Part shown: positions 25,712 to 33,157 of the stretch, piece by piece | How the letters are laid out: every line of letters starts with the position of its first letter | Numbering within the stretch: the first letter of the stretch is position 1 | Origin: Flavobacterium sp. HSC-32F16 | GTDB taxonomy: Bacteria; Bacteroidota; Bacteroidia; Flavobacteriales; Flavobacteriaceae | Length of the DNA stretch: 64,000 nt | Assembly (NCBI RefSeq): GCF_024171645.1 | Contig: NZ_JALKAC010000002.1 | Location: 248,001-312,000 of the forward strand | Reading direction: 5' to 3' | Notes under the pieces: generated by a model | The model's input: only the letters and a program-made list of their open reading frames with translations | Databases searched by the model: none | What the model was told of the DNA's origin: nothing | Position numbers and translations under genes: made by a program

Positions 25712-27289
25712 ATGGCGGAAATCAAACCTGCTGAAATTTCAGCAATATTAAGAAAGCAAGTAGAAGGTTTTGAATCTGGTGCTACGCTAGAGGAAGTAGG
25801 AACAGTACTTCAAGTTGGAGATGGTATTGCTCGTGTTTACGGGCTATCTAATGTTCAATATGGTGAGTTAGTAGAATTTGATAACGGTATGGAAGGTATC
25901 GTATTGAATCTTGAAGAGGATAATGTTGGGGTTGTACTTTTAGGACCATCAACAGGAATCAAAGAAGGATCTACTGCAAAAAGAACTCAACGTATTGCTT
26001 CTCTTAAAGTAGGTGAGCAAATGGTAGGACGTGTAGTTAACACTCTTGGTTTTCCAATTGACGGAAAAGGACCAATTGGCGGGGACTTATATGAAATGCC
26101 TTTAGAAAGAAAAGCACCTGGTGTTGTATTTCGTCAGCCAGTAACTGAGCCATTACAAACAGGAGTAAAAGCAGTTGATGCTATGATCCCGGTAGGTCGT
26201 GGACAACGTGAGCTTGTAATTGGTGACCGTCAAACAGGTAAATCAACTGTTTGTATAGATACAATCTTAAATCAAAAAGAATTTTATGATGCAGGAAAAC
26301 CTGTATTCTGTATATATGTTGCAATTGGACAAAAAGCTTCAACTGTAGCAGGAATCGCAAAAATGTTAGAAGAAAAAGGAGCAATGGCTTATACAGTTAT
26401 CGTTGCTGCAAATGCTTCTGACCCAGCTCCAATGCAAGTTTATGCTCCTTTCGCAGGTGCTGCAATTGGAGAATACTTTAGAGATTCAGGTCGTCCGGCA
26501 CTTATCGTTTATGATGACTTATCTAAACAAGCTGTTGCTTACCGTGAGGTTTCTCTTTTATTAAGAAGACCACCGGGACGTGAGGCTTACCCTGGAGACG
26601 TTTTCTACTTACACTCTCGTTTATTAGAACGTGCTTGTAAAGTAATTGCTGATGATGGAATTGCTAAAAATATGAACGATTTACCAGATTCTATTAAGTC
26701 TATCGTAAAAGGTGGTGGTTCATTAACTGCTTTACCAATTATTGAAACTCAGGCTGGTGACGTTTCTGCATATATTCCAACAAACGTAATTTCTATTACA
26801 GATGGTCAGATTTTCCTTGATGGAGATTTGTTCAACTCTGGAGTTCGTCCTGCTATTAACGTAGGTATCTCTGTATCTCGTGTTGGAGGTAATGCACAGA
26901 TTAAATCAATGAAAAAAGTTTCGGGAACTTTAAAATTAGACCAAGCTCAATTCCGTGAATTAGAAGCTTTCGCTAAATTTGGTTCTGACTTAGATTCAGT
27001 TACTTTAAACGTAATTGAAAAAGGAAAAAGAAACGTTGAAATCTTAAAACAAGGTTTAAATGATCCTTATACAGTTGAAAACCAAGTAGCTATTATCTAC
27101 GCTGGTTCTAAAAACTTATTAAGAAACGTTCCTGTAAATAAAGTAAAAGAATTTGAAGCTGATTTCTTAGCTTACTTAAACAGTAAACATAAAGATACGC
27201 TTAACGCGTTGAAAGCTGGTAAATTAGATGACAGCATTACTGATGTTATCGAAAAAGCAGCAAAAGAAATTTCAGCAAAATATAACTAA
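25712..27289 (+). CDS. atpA: ATP synthase F1 subunit alpha
   Basis: 525 residues. Walker A is GDRQTGKST (about residue 172); [19 protein letters not shown] is the alpha/beta signature region, and the catalytic arginine finger lies in GISVSRVGG. It forms the non-catalytic nucleotide sites of the F1 hexamer. The codons are more regular than in the surrounding accessory genes, as expected for high expression. The beta partner (atpD) is not in this operon. Confidence 0.98.
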   Translation: MAEIKPAEISAILRKQVEGFESGATLEEVGTVLQVGDGIARVYGLSNVQYGELVEFDNGMEGIVLNLEEDNVGVVLLGPSTGIKEGSTAKRTQRIASLKVGEQMVGRVVNTLGFPIDGKGPIGGDLYEMPLERKAPGVVFRQPVTEPLQTGVKAVDAMIPVGRGQRELVIGDRQTGKSTVCIDTILNQKEFYDAGKPVFCIYVAIGQKASTVAGIAKMLEEKGAMAYTVIVAANASDPAPMQVYAPFAGAAIGEYFRDSGRPALIVYDDLSKQAVAYREVSLLLRRPPGREAYPGDVFYLHSRLLERACKVIADDGIAKNMNDLPDSIKSIVKGGGSLTALPIIETQAGDVSAYIPTNVISITDGQIFLDGDLFNSGVRPAINVGISVSRVGGNAQIKSMKKVSGTLKLDQAQFRELEAFAKFGSDLDSVTLNVIEKGKRNVEILKQGLNDPYTVENQVAIIYAGSKNLLRNVPVNKVKEFEADFLAYLNSKHKDTLNALKAGKLDDSITDVIEKAAKEISAKYN

Positions 27290-27302
27290 TTAGATAATTG
27301 GT

Positions 27303-27351
27303 AAATTAGATAATTAGAAAATGCGTAAACATTATTCTAATTATCTAATTT
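27303..27351. repeat. Perfect 17-bp inverted repeat between atpA and atpG
   Basis: The arm AAATTAGATAATTAGAA (27303-27319) and its exact reverse complement (27335-27351) flank a 15-nt loop. Extra half copies of AATTAGATAATT and TTTTCTAATT lie on each side, filling the 90-bp gap. It is either a dispersed AT-rich repeat that landed in the operon or an mRNA structure adjusting alpha versus gamma levels. Confidence 0.75.
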
Positions 27352-27379
27352 TCAAATTATCACATTTTCTAATTAATAG

Positions 27380-28240
27380 ATGGCAAATTTAAAGGAAATA
27401 CGTAATAGAATTACTTCCGTTTCATCGACGATGCAAATTACATCGGCTATGAAAATGGTTTCTGCTGCAAAGCTTAAGAAAGCACAAGATGCAATCACTG
27501 CAATGCGCCCTTATGCCGAGAAATTAACGGAGTTGCTGCAAAATCTTTCTGCGACACTTGAAGGTGAAGTTGGAGGAGCTTACACAACACAACGTGAAGT
27601 AAAAAAAGTATTGCTTGTAGCCATAACTTCAAACAGAGGTTTATGTGGTGCATTCAATTCAAATGTTATTAAAGAGATTAAGAATCGTACAGATTTTTAT
27701 GCAGGAAAACAAGTTGACGTTTTTGCCATTGGTAAAAAAGGAAATGATGTTTTAAGCAAAACTCACAAAGTACACGGTCATCATAACGCTATTTTTGATC
27801 ATTTGACTTTTGAGAATGTTGCTGGAATTGCTGATAATTTGACTGAGAAATTCTTGTCTGGAGAATATGACAGAATCGAATTAATCTACAATCAGTTTAA
27901 AAATGCTGCGACTCAAATTGTTCAAACAGAACAGTTTTTGCCATTAGCACCAATTAAAACTGATGTTGCAGTTTCTGCTGGGGATTATATTTTCGAACCT
28001 TCAAAAGAAGAAATTGTGTTAACATTGATTCCTAAATCTTTAAAAACACAATTATACAAAGGTATTCGCGATTCATTTGCTTCAGAACATGGAGCACGTA
28101 TGACAGCTATGCACAAAGCAACTGACAACGCAACAGAATTAAGAAATCAATTGAAATTAACTTATAACAAAGCACGTCAAGCTGCGATTACAAACGAAAT
28201 TTTGGAGATCGTAGGTGGAGCAGAAGCTTTGAATGGATAA
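27380..28240 (+). CDS. atpG: ATP synthase F1 subunit gamma
   Basis: 286 residues. The N-terminal helix NLKEIRNRITSVSSTMQIT with SAMKMVSAAKLKKAQ and the C-terminal helix MHKATDNATELRNQLKLTYN form the central rotor coiled coil; ITSNRGLCGAFN is the conserved Rossmann-like segment. It couples c-ring rotation to F1 catalysis. It is the last gene of the operon and is followed by a strong terminator. Confidence 0.97.
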   Translation: MANLKEIRNRITSVSSTMQITSAMKMVSAAKLKKAQDAITAMRPYAEKLTELLQNLSATLEGEVGGAYTTQREVKKVLLVAITSNRGLCGAFNSNVIKEIKNRTDFYAGKQVDVFAIGKKGNDVLSKTHKVHGHHNAIFDHLTFENVAGIADNLTEKFLSGEYDRIELIYNQFKNAATQIVQTEQFLPLAPIKTDVAVSAGDYIFEPSKEEIVLTLIPKSLKTQLYKGIRDSFASEHGARMTAMHKATDNATELRNQLKLTYNKARQAAITNEILEIVGGAEALNG

Positions 28241-28260
28241 TTAATTCATTAAATATAATT

Positions 28261-28291
28261 AAAAGGCCAGCAATTTTGCTGGCCTTTTTTT
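28261..28291 (+). terminator. Intrinsic terminator of the atp operon
   Basis: AAAGGCCAGCA, a short AT loop and TGCTGGCCTTT form a stable hairpin followed by a run of eight T, 20 bp past the atpG stop. It matches the classic Rho-independent layout. Confidence 0.92.
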
Positions 28292-28556
28292 TGTGCAAAA
28301 CTTTTAATTTTTTATCAAATCAATTTTGTAAGAAAAAAAACTTTTATATCATTTTTTATTTTTGTTTTTAAGAATTATAAAATAAGTGCATTCCATTTAA
28401 TATTATTTCCGTTTTTCAAGTATAATTACTCTTTTAAAAACATTTAAATATTTTTTTAAGAATTCTAATCTTTTCTGGTTTTTCTATTATTGTAATATAT
28501 TATTTCTAAATTGGTTTTAAATTGAAAGAAAATCTTTATAATTTGATTTAAAAGTA

Positions 28557-28564
28557 TATTTTTG
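28557..28564 (+). promoter_or_regulatory. -7 promoter element before the decayed AAA-ATPase gene
   Basis: TATTTTTG matches TAnnTTTG exactly, 63 bp before the start of the pseudogene. TTG triplets nearby are not at the standard spacing. The remnant may still be transcribed. Confidence 0.4.
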
Positions 28565-28626
28565 CTTTTTATTAATTCATCTTAAACATTTACAATATGT
28601 TTGAAGCGAAAGAAAACTAAGTAATA

Positions 28627-28983
28627 ATGACAAGCGAAAGTTTTAATTGGAAAAAGCTCTTTATAAATGATGAACAGAGCAGTAACGAACCATCTGAATT
28701 TGTAAGATAAATAGAGGCTCCATTAAGTTTAAATAACCAGTTTCCTATTCAAAGTGAAGAAAAATACAATTCAAATTTTATAATAATAAAATCCAGTTCT
28801 GAATTTGAGAAAAATAATGCAGTTACTGAAGTTGAAAAAGACGATACATTAGAAAAAGTACTTCAGGAATTAAATGCATTGATTGGCCTTGATCAAGTTA
28901 AAAAAGATATTTCGATTCTTGATAAAAAAATAGCCGTCAAATATTTGACGGCTATTTTTTTTTTGGAAGTTTTTTCTTTTTAA
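28627..28983 (+). pseudogene. Remnant of a CbxX/CfqX-type AAA-ATPase gene
   Basis: From an ATG at 28627 the frame encodes MTSESFNWKKLFINDEQ and onward to residue 27, where an in-frame TAA (28708-28710) interrupts it. The same frame then stays open for 90 codons. That part contains LEKVLQELNALIGLDQVKKD, the conserved entry helix of CbxX/CfqX and EccA-like AAA modules. The homology ends there: the reading runs straight into the terminator palindrome at 28924-28961, so Walker A, Walker B and sensor regions are missing. Most simply, a nonsense mutation plus an internal deletion that joined the N-terminal part to the original terminator. The family call rests on about 20 residues. Confidence 0.65.
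28924..28966 (+). terminator. Intrinsic terminator of the decayed AAA-ATPase gene
   Basis: AAAATAGCCGTCAAAT and its exact reverse complement abut at 28942/28943, extend into A and T runs on both sides, and are followed by T residues. The core GCCGTCAAA forms a strong hairpin. It lies inside the remaining open frame, which is why the last residues of that frame are not native protein. Confidence 0.88.
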
Positions 28984-29004
28984 GAATATCTATAAACAAG
29001 AAAG

Positions 29005-29061
29005 TTTATAAAATGGTGATTCTCAATTACCCAAAATTGAGAATCAATACCATTTTATAAA
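29005..29061. repeat. 24-bp inverted repeat with a 3-nt bulge
   Basis: The left arm 29005-29028 and right arm 29035-29061 pair perfectly over 13 and 11 bp, separated by a 3-nt bulge (29046-29048) on the right side; loop of 6 nt. There is no T tract after it and no gene immediately upstream, so it is not an obvious terminator. It directly precedes the tandem array. Confidence 0.8.
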
Positions 29062-29089
29062 ATTATTGACACAGATTTATCACTCTGTT

Positions 29090-29353
29090 GCTTTGTCTTT
29101 CATGGGAACAAACTAGCTTTATTAATCCCAATGCTCTGTTTTTTTAAGGGTTACATTTCAGCAGAATCAATCCCTGAGCTTTGTCTTTTATGGGAACAAA
29201 CTAGCTTTATTAGTCCCAATGCTCTGTTTTTTTAGGGTTACAATACAGCAGAATCAATCCCTTATGCTTTGTCTTTTATGGGAACAAACAAGCTTTATTA
29301 GTCCCAGTGCTTCCTTTTTTATAAGGGTTGTATTTAGCTTTCTCAATCCCTGT
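29090..29353. repeat. Three tandem 88-bp units (six ~44-bp half units)
   Basis: Units start at 29090, 29178 and 29266 with GCTTTGTCTTT. Units 1 and 2 are nearly identical; unit 3 has diverged in its second half. Each unit has two GGG...CCC elements: TGGGA...TCCCA, then AGGG...TCCCT. The GGG triplets are spaced 44 bp apart (29104, 29148, 29192), and the stretch between them is related in all copies (GCTTTGTCTTTTATGGG against GCTCTGTTTTTTTAAGGG). The array is therefore an older 44-bp repeat duplicated as a dimer. No reading frame spans it. Not a family I recognise. Confidence 0.8.
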
Positions 29354-29469
29354 GAAGCAAATTTAAGAAAACACTGCTTAAGAAAAGTTACATAATTTTT
29401 AGCCTCAATTTATATATTTCACATGTTAGGCTCTTGTTAATTGTATAACAGCCATCAAAAAAAAATAAT

Positions 29470-29477
29470 TATTTTTG
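29470..29477 (+). promoter_or_regulatory. -7 promoter element of the GNAT gene
   Basis: TATTTTTG, an exact TAnnTTTG match, ends 18 bp before the ATG at 29496. It overlaps an in-frame TTG at 29475, which therefore cannot be the start codon. Confidence 0.5.
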
Positions 29478-29495
29478 TTATCTATTTCTGTTACA

Positions 29496-29942
29496 ATGAC
29501 TTTACAAACACAAGAACTTACTACGATTAATGAAATGCTGGCTCAAATTGACACCATCAGATTTCTATATCCCAACATAACTTTAGAAAAATACCAGGCA
29601 TTTCTTTCTGAAATGCTTCCCCATAATTATACTCAAATAGCAGTTTTTGAAAATGATGTTTGTTTGGGAATAACGGGATGTTGGTCGGCTACTAAATTAT
29701 GGACAGGAAAATATCTTGAAATCGATAATTTTGTAGTCCATCCTGAACATCGTTCTAAAGGAATTGGAAAAATTCTTACTGATTTTATTGAGCAAAAAGC
29801 CATAGGTTTAGGTTGCAGCAGTATCGTTTTAGATGCTTTTACAGGAAATTTTGGAGCACATCGATTTTATTATAATCAGGGATACAGTCCAAAAGGTTTT
29901 CATTTCGTGAAAGTTTTGGACGAAAATAAATTGACTCAATAA
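29496..29942 (+). CDS. GNAT family N-acetyltransferase
   Basis: 148 residues from the ATG at 29496. IDNFVVHPEHRSKGIGKILTDF (read in two parts: strand beta4, then the RxxGxG acetyl-CoA pyrophosphate loop HRSKGIGK) and LDAFTGNFGAHRFYYNQGY are the A and B motifs of the fold. It should transfer an acetyl group from acetyl-CoA to an amine. The acceptor cannot be predicted. It stands alone, with a 94-bp gap before the flippase gene. Confidence 0.88.
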   Translation: MTLQTQELTTINEMLAQIDTIRFLYPNITLEKYQAFLSEMLPHNYTQIAVFENDVCLGITGCWSATKLWTGKYLEIDNFVVHPEHRSKGIGKILTDFIEQKAIGLGCSSIVLDAFTGNFGAHRFYYNQGYSPKGFHFVKVLDENKLTQ

Positions 29943-30002
29943 AATTCTTAGTAAGTTTTTTTATTGAATTTGTAAAAGCACTAATAAAACCAAAGAATTG
30001 GT

Positions 30003-30010
30003 TATTTTTG
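30003..30010 (+). promoter_or_regulatory. -7 promoter element of the flippase gene
   Basis: TATTTTTG, an exact TAnnTTTG match, 26 bp before the TTG start at 30037. It lies inside the longer open frame that begins at 29998, arguing against that earlier start. Confidence 0.45.
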
Positions 30011-30036
30011 TTTTCCGAACTTTATTACTAATTATT

Positions 30037-31497
30037 TTGGGATTATATAAAAATCTATTCAAACAAACTGCGATTTATGGGCTGGCAACCGTTTTACCAC
30101 GAATGCTTAGTTTTTTATTGGTCAGATTATATACGGGTATTTTACCTACTGCCGAATATGGCGAAGTTTCAATTGTTTTGTCTTGGATGGTTTTCTTTAA
30201 CGTAGTTCTTTCTTATGGAATGGAAACGGCATTTTTTAGATTCTACAGTGCCGAAGAGGATAAGAAAAATGTTATCGCAACTTCTACAATATCAATATTT
30301 TGGTCTTCCATTGGATTCCTGTTTGCCGCTTTAATCTTTAGAAATACCCTTGCAAACTGGGCAGAAGTTGATGCACAATATATTACGTATTCAGTTTGGA
30401 TTTTGGTTTTAGATGCTTTAGTTTTAGTACCGTTTTCTAAGCTGAGAGCCAACCAGCGCCCAATGGTTTATGCAGCCATTAAAATTGGAAACGTAGTAAT
30501 TAATTTATTGCTTAATATCTTCTTTTTAATATATCTGCCAAAATTGGCAGCTTCAAATCCTAACTCAGTTTGGGATAATTTATATGTAGAAAATTTCCAG
30601 ATCGCTTATATTTTCATCGCAAATCTACTGGCGAGTTTAGCAACTTTTATTGTACTCTCTCCAAATTATCTTTCGTTAGGAAGAAAATTCGATCCTGTAC
30701 TTTGGAAAAAAATGATGAAATACGGTCTGCCTATTTTAGTTGCCGGATTGGCATTTGCAGTTAATGAACATTTTGATAAAATTTTACTTGGATATTTATT
30801 ACCGGAGAATTTAGCAAAATCTGAAGTTGGAGCCTATTCTGCCTGTTATAAACTAGGATTGTTTATGGTTTTATTTGCAACTGCTTTTAGATTAGGAATT
30901 GAGCCATTCTTTTTCAGTCATGCAAAGAATGAAAATGCACCACAGACTTATGCCGTAATTACAAAATATTTTGTCATTCTGGGTTCGCTGATTTTATTAG
31001 GAGTTATCGTTTTTGCAGATATTTTAAAATTCCTGCTTCTGGATAACAAATCATATTGGGAAGCGATGAAAGTAGTCCCACTAATTATTTTGGCAAACTT
31101 CTTTTTAGGAATTTACAACAACCTTTCTGTGTGGTATAAATTAACAGATAAAACAAAAATTGGAGCTTATATTTCAATTGTAGGAGCCATTATAACATTA
31201 CTTTTAAATTACTTTTTAATTCCGAAATATAGTTATTACGGTTCTGCGATTGCAACAATTTCTGCTTACGGAAGTATGATGTTGATATCCTATATTCTAG
31301 GAAACAAATATTATCCAATACCTTATGACATGAATAAGATTGGAGCTTATTTAGGAATTTCAATTTTATTTTCGGCTATTTCTTTTTATGGATTTAGAGA
31401 AAATTATTTCGTGGGAATTCCGTTATTATTAGCCTTTATGTACTTTGTATATCACAACGAAAAAGACACAATTAAAGGAATTATGAATAGAAAGTAA
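30037..31497 (+). CDS. Polysaccharide flippase (Wzx/oligosaccharide flippase family)
   Basis: 486 residues with about 14 membrane helices. LFKQTAIYGLATVLPRMLSF followed by LLVRLYTGILPTAEYGEV is the conserved first helix pair of MOP-superfamily polysaccharide transporters. The TTG at 30037 is chosen because an upstream in-frame TTG (29998) would put a -7 box inside the coding region; the exact start remains uncertain. It would flip lipid-linked oligosaccharides across the inner membrane. It heads a run of envelope genes on the same strand. Confidence 0.85.
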   Translation: MGLYKNLFKQTAIYGLATVLPRMLSFLLVRLYTGILPTAEYGEVSIVLSWMVFFNVVLSYGMETAFFRFYSAEEDKKNVIATSTISIFWSSIGFLFAALIFRNTLANWAEVDAQYITYSVWILVLDALVLVPFSKLRANQRPMVYAAIKIGNVVINLLLNIFFLIYLPKLAASNPNSVWDNLYVENFQIAYIFIANLLASLATFIVLSPNYLSLGRKFDPVLWKKMMKYGLPILVAGLAFAVNEHFDKILLGYLLPENLAKSEVGAYSACYKLGLFMVLFATAFRLGIEPFFFSHAKNENAPQTYAVITKYFVILGSLILLGVIVFADILKFLLLDNKSYWEAMKVVPLIILANFFLGIYNNLSVWYKLTDKTKIGAYISIVGAIITLLLNYFLIPKYSYYGSAIATISAYGSMMLISYILGNKYYPIPYDMNKIGAYLGISILFSAISFYGFRENYFVGIPLLLAFMYFVYHNEKDTIKGIMNRK

Positions 31498-31526
31498 AGA
31501 TGCTTTTTTAATCTTTTATAATAAAA

Positions 31527-31961
31527 ATGAAAATACAAATTATCAATAAATCGCAGCACGATTTACCAAATTACGAAACAATAGCTTCTGCAGGAATGGA
31601 CTTACGTGCCAATATTACAGAATCAATTACGTTAAAACCTTTAGAAAGAACAATTGTAAAAACCGGGCTATTTGTTGAATTACCAATTGGTTACGAAGCG
31701 CAGGTAAGACCAAGAAGCGGATTGGCAGCAAAAAAAGGAGTTACAGTTTTAAATTCTCCAGGAACTGTCGATGCTGATTACAGAGGTGAAATAGGTGTGA
31801 TTTTGGTAAATTTATCAAATGAAGAATTTGTAATTGAAAACGGAGAAAGAATTGCACAGTTAATTATTGCCAAACACGAAAGAGCGGAATGGATTGAAGT
31901 TGAAGAACTTTCTGAAACTTCAAGAGGAGAAGGCGGATTTGGGAGTACTGGAGTGAAATAG
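31527..31961 (+). CDS. dut: Deoxyuridine 5'-triphosphate nucleotidohydrolase
   Basis: 144 residues. All five dUTPase motifs are visible: SAGMDLRA (I), [12 protein letters not shown] (II), [14 protein letters not shown] (III), GERIAQLI (IV) and the flexible C-terminal [10 protein letters not shown] (V). It forms a trimer that hydrolyses dUTP to dUMP and pyrophosphate, keeping uracil out of DNA and supplying dTMP synthesis. It lies 29 bp after the flippase gene. Confidence 0.96.
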   Translation: MKIQIINKSQHDLPNYETIASAGMDLRANITESITLKPLERTIVKTGLFVELPIGYEAQVRPRSGLAAKKGVTVLNSPGTVDADYRGEIGVILVNLSNEEFVIENGERIAQLIIAKHERAEWIEVEELSETSRGEGGFGSTGVK

Positions 31962-31976
31962 TTTTCAGTCGAAGCT

Positions 31977-31992
31977 GACAGTTTTCACTGTC
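31977..31992. terminator. Weak hairpin after dut
   Basis: GACAGT, a TTTC loop and ACTGTC form a perfect 6-bp stem 15 bp past the dut stop. It is followed by TTAAAAAA rather than a T run, so termination on the + strand is doubtful. Confidence 0.3.
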
Positions 31993-32099
31993 TTAAAAAA
32001 TGAATTAAAATTTCGTAATGTATTTACGGATTTTGTATTTAAAAACTTGAACTAACTAAACAGGAGATTTTTAAATCTTCACACATAAAATAGAATTAG

Positions 32100-33116
32100 A
32101 TGAAAATAATCGTTCCAATGGCAGGTCGCGGATCAAGACTTCGCCCACATACATTAACAGTTCCAAAACCATTAATTCCGGTTGCAGGAAAATCAATCGT
32201 TCATCGTTTAGTAGAAGATATAGCCAAAATATTAAAACAACCCATTGAAGAAGTTGCTTTTATTCTTGGTGATGAAGCATTTTTTGGAGATGATCTTGTT
32301 GCAAGTCTTCAGGATTTGGCAAAAGGATTAGGAGCAAAAGCTTCAATCTATCGTCAGGATTTACCACTAGGAACAGGTCATGCCATTATGTGTGCAAAAG
32401 AATCTTTATCAGGACCGGCAGTTATCGCTTACGCAGATACTTTAATCAGAGCCGATTTTGAACTTGATCCATCAGCAGACGCTGTTATATGGGTAAAACA
32501 AGTAGAACAGCCAGAAGCATTTGGAGTTGTAAAATTAAATCAGAATAATGAAATCATTGAACTGGTTGAAAAACCAAAAGAGTTTGTAAGTGATTTAGCG
32601 GTTATTGGAATTTATTATTTCAAAGAAGTTGGTGATTTGAAAAAAGAACTTCAAGGTGTTTTAGATAACAATATTCAAAACGGAGGTGAATACCAAATAA
32701 ATGACGGAATTAAAGCGATGATGGCCAACGGAAAAGTTTTCAAAACCGGAAGCGTTGACGAATGGATGGATTGCGGCAACAAAGATGTTACAGTTGAAAC
32801 CAACACAAGAATGTTAGGTTTTTTACATAATGACGGAGAACATTTGGTAGACCAAAATGTTACATTAGATAATTCAACTATTATTCCGCCATGTTATATT
32901 GGGGAAAATGTTGTGCTGAAAAATACCACAATTGGACCTAATGTTTCAATAGGAAATGGATGTCATGTAACAGACAGTACTATTAAAAATAGCTTAATAC
33001 AAACTTATTCTCAAATAAAAAACGCTAACTTAGATAATGCAATGATTGGAAATCATGTTAGTTACGACGGTAAGTTTACAAGCATAAGTATTGGAGATTA
33101 CTCAGTTTTAGAATAA
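32100..33116 (+). CDS. Sugar-phosphate nucleotidyltransferase
   Basis: 338 residues. MAGRGSRLRPHTLTVPKPL is the GxGxRLRPxTxxxPKPL signature of NTP-transferases, YADTLI is the metal-binding aspartate loop and VEKPKEF closes the catalytic site. From about residue 245 a left-handed beta-helix of hexapeptide-type repeats (LDNSTIIPPCYIGENVVLKN) suggests oligomerisation or a second acyltransferase-like module. It activates a sugar-1-phosphate to an NDP-sugar. The sugar is not identifiable; glucose-1-phosphate is the commonest in this group. Confidence 0.88.
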   Translation: MKIIVPMAGRGSRLRPHTLTVPKPLIPVAGKSIVHRLVEDIAKILKQPIEEVAFILGDEAFFGDDLVASLQDLAKGLGAKASIYRQDLPLGTGHAIMCAKESLSGPAVIAYADTLIRADFELDPSADAVIWVKQVEQPEAFGVVKLNQNNEIIELVEKPKEFVSDLAVIGIYYFKEVGDLKKELQGVLDNNIQNGGEYQINDGIKAMMANGKVFKTGSVDEWMDCGNKDVTVETNTRMLGFLHNDGEHLVDQNVTLDNSTIIPPCYIGENVVLKNTTIGPNVSIGNGCHVTDSTIKNSLIQTYSQIKNANLDNAMIGNHVSYDGKFTSISIGDYSVLE

Positions 33117-33157
33117 AAAACAGATTCGTTTTCGTATAAAATGAAACCGTAAAAAAG

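Larger units (their letters stand above)
28292..29469. other. Long stretch without an intact gene
   Basis: About 1.2 kb between the atp terminator and the GNAT gene. From left to right it holds: AT-rich sequence with nothing recognisable (28292-28556), a -7 box, an eight-codon reading frame (28598-28621), the decayed AAA-ATPase gene with its terminator, a bulged hairpin (29005-29061), the 88-bp tandem units (29090-29353), and about 115 bp of AT-rich sequence with no evident feature. Likely an accessory gene site that has undergone deletion. Confidence 0.7.

Noticed and set aside
28598..28621. Eight-codon leader peptide before the AAA remnant
   Set aside because: An ATG and stop eight codons apart occur often in AT-rich DNA; no regulatory codons or attenuator structure follow.
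28708..28710. Stop-codon readthrough or frameshifting to make a full AAA protein
   Set aside because: The frame after the TAA still lacks all ATPase motifs and ends in a terminator palindrome, so readthrough would not give a functional protein.
29090..29353. CRISPR array
   Set aside because: The inter-repeat segments are themselves repeated in a fixed A-B-A-B order, repeats differ between copies, and no cas gene is near. A tandem dimer duplication fits better.
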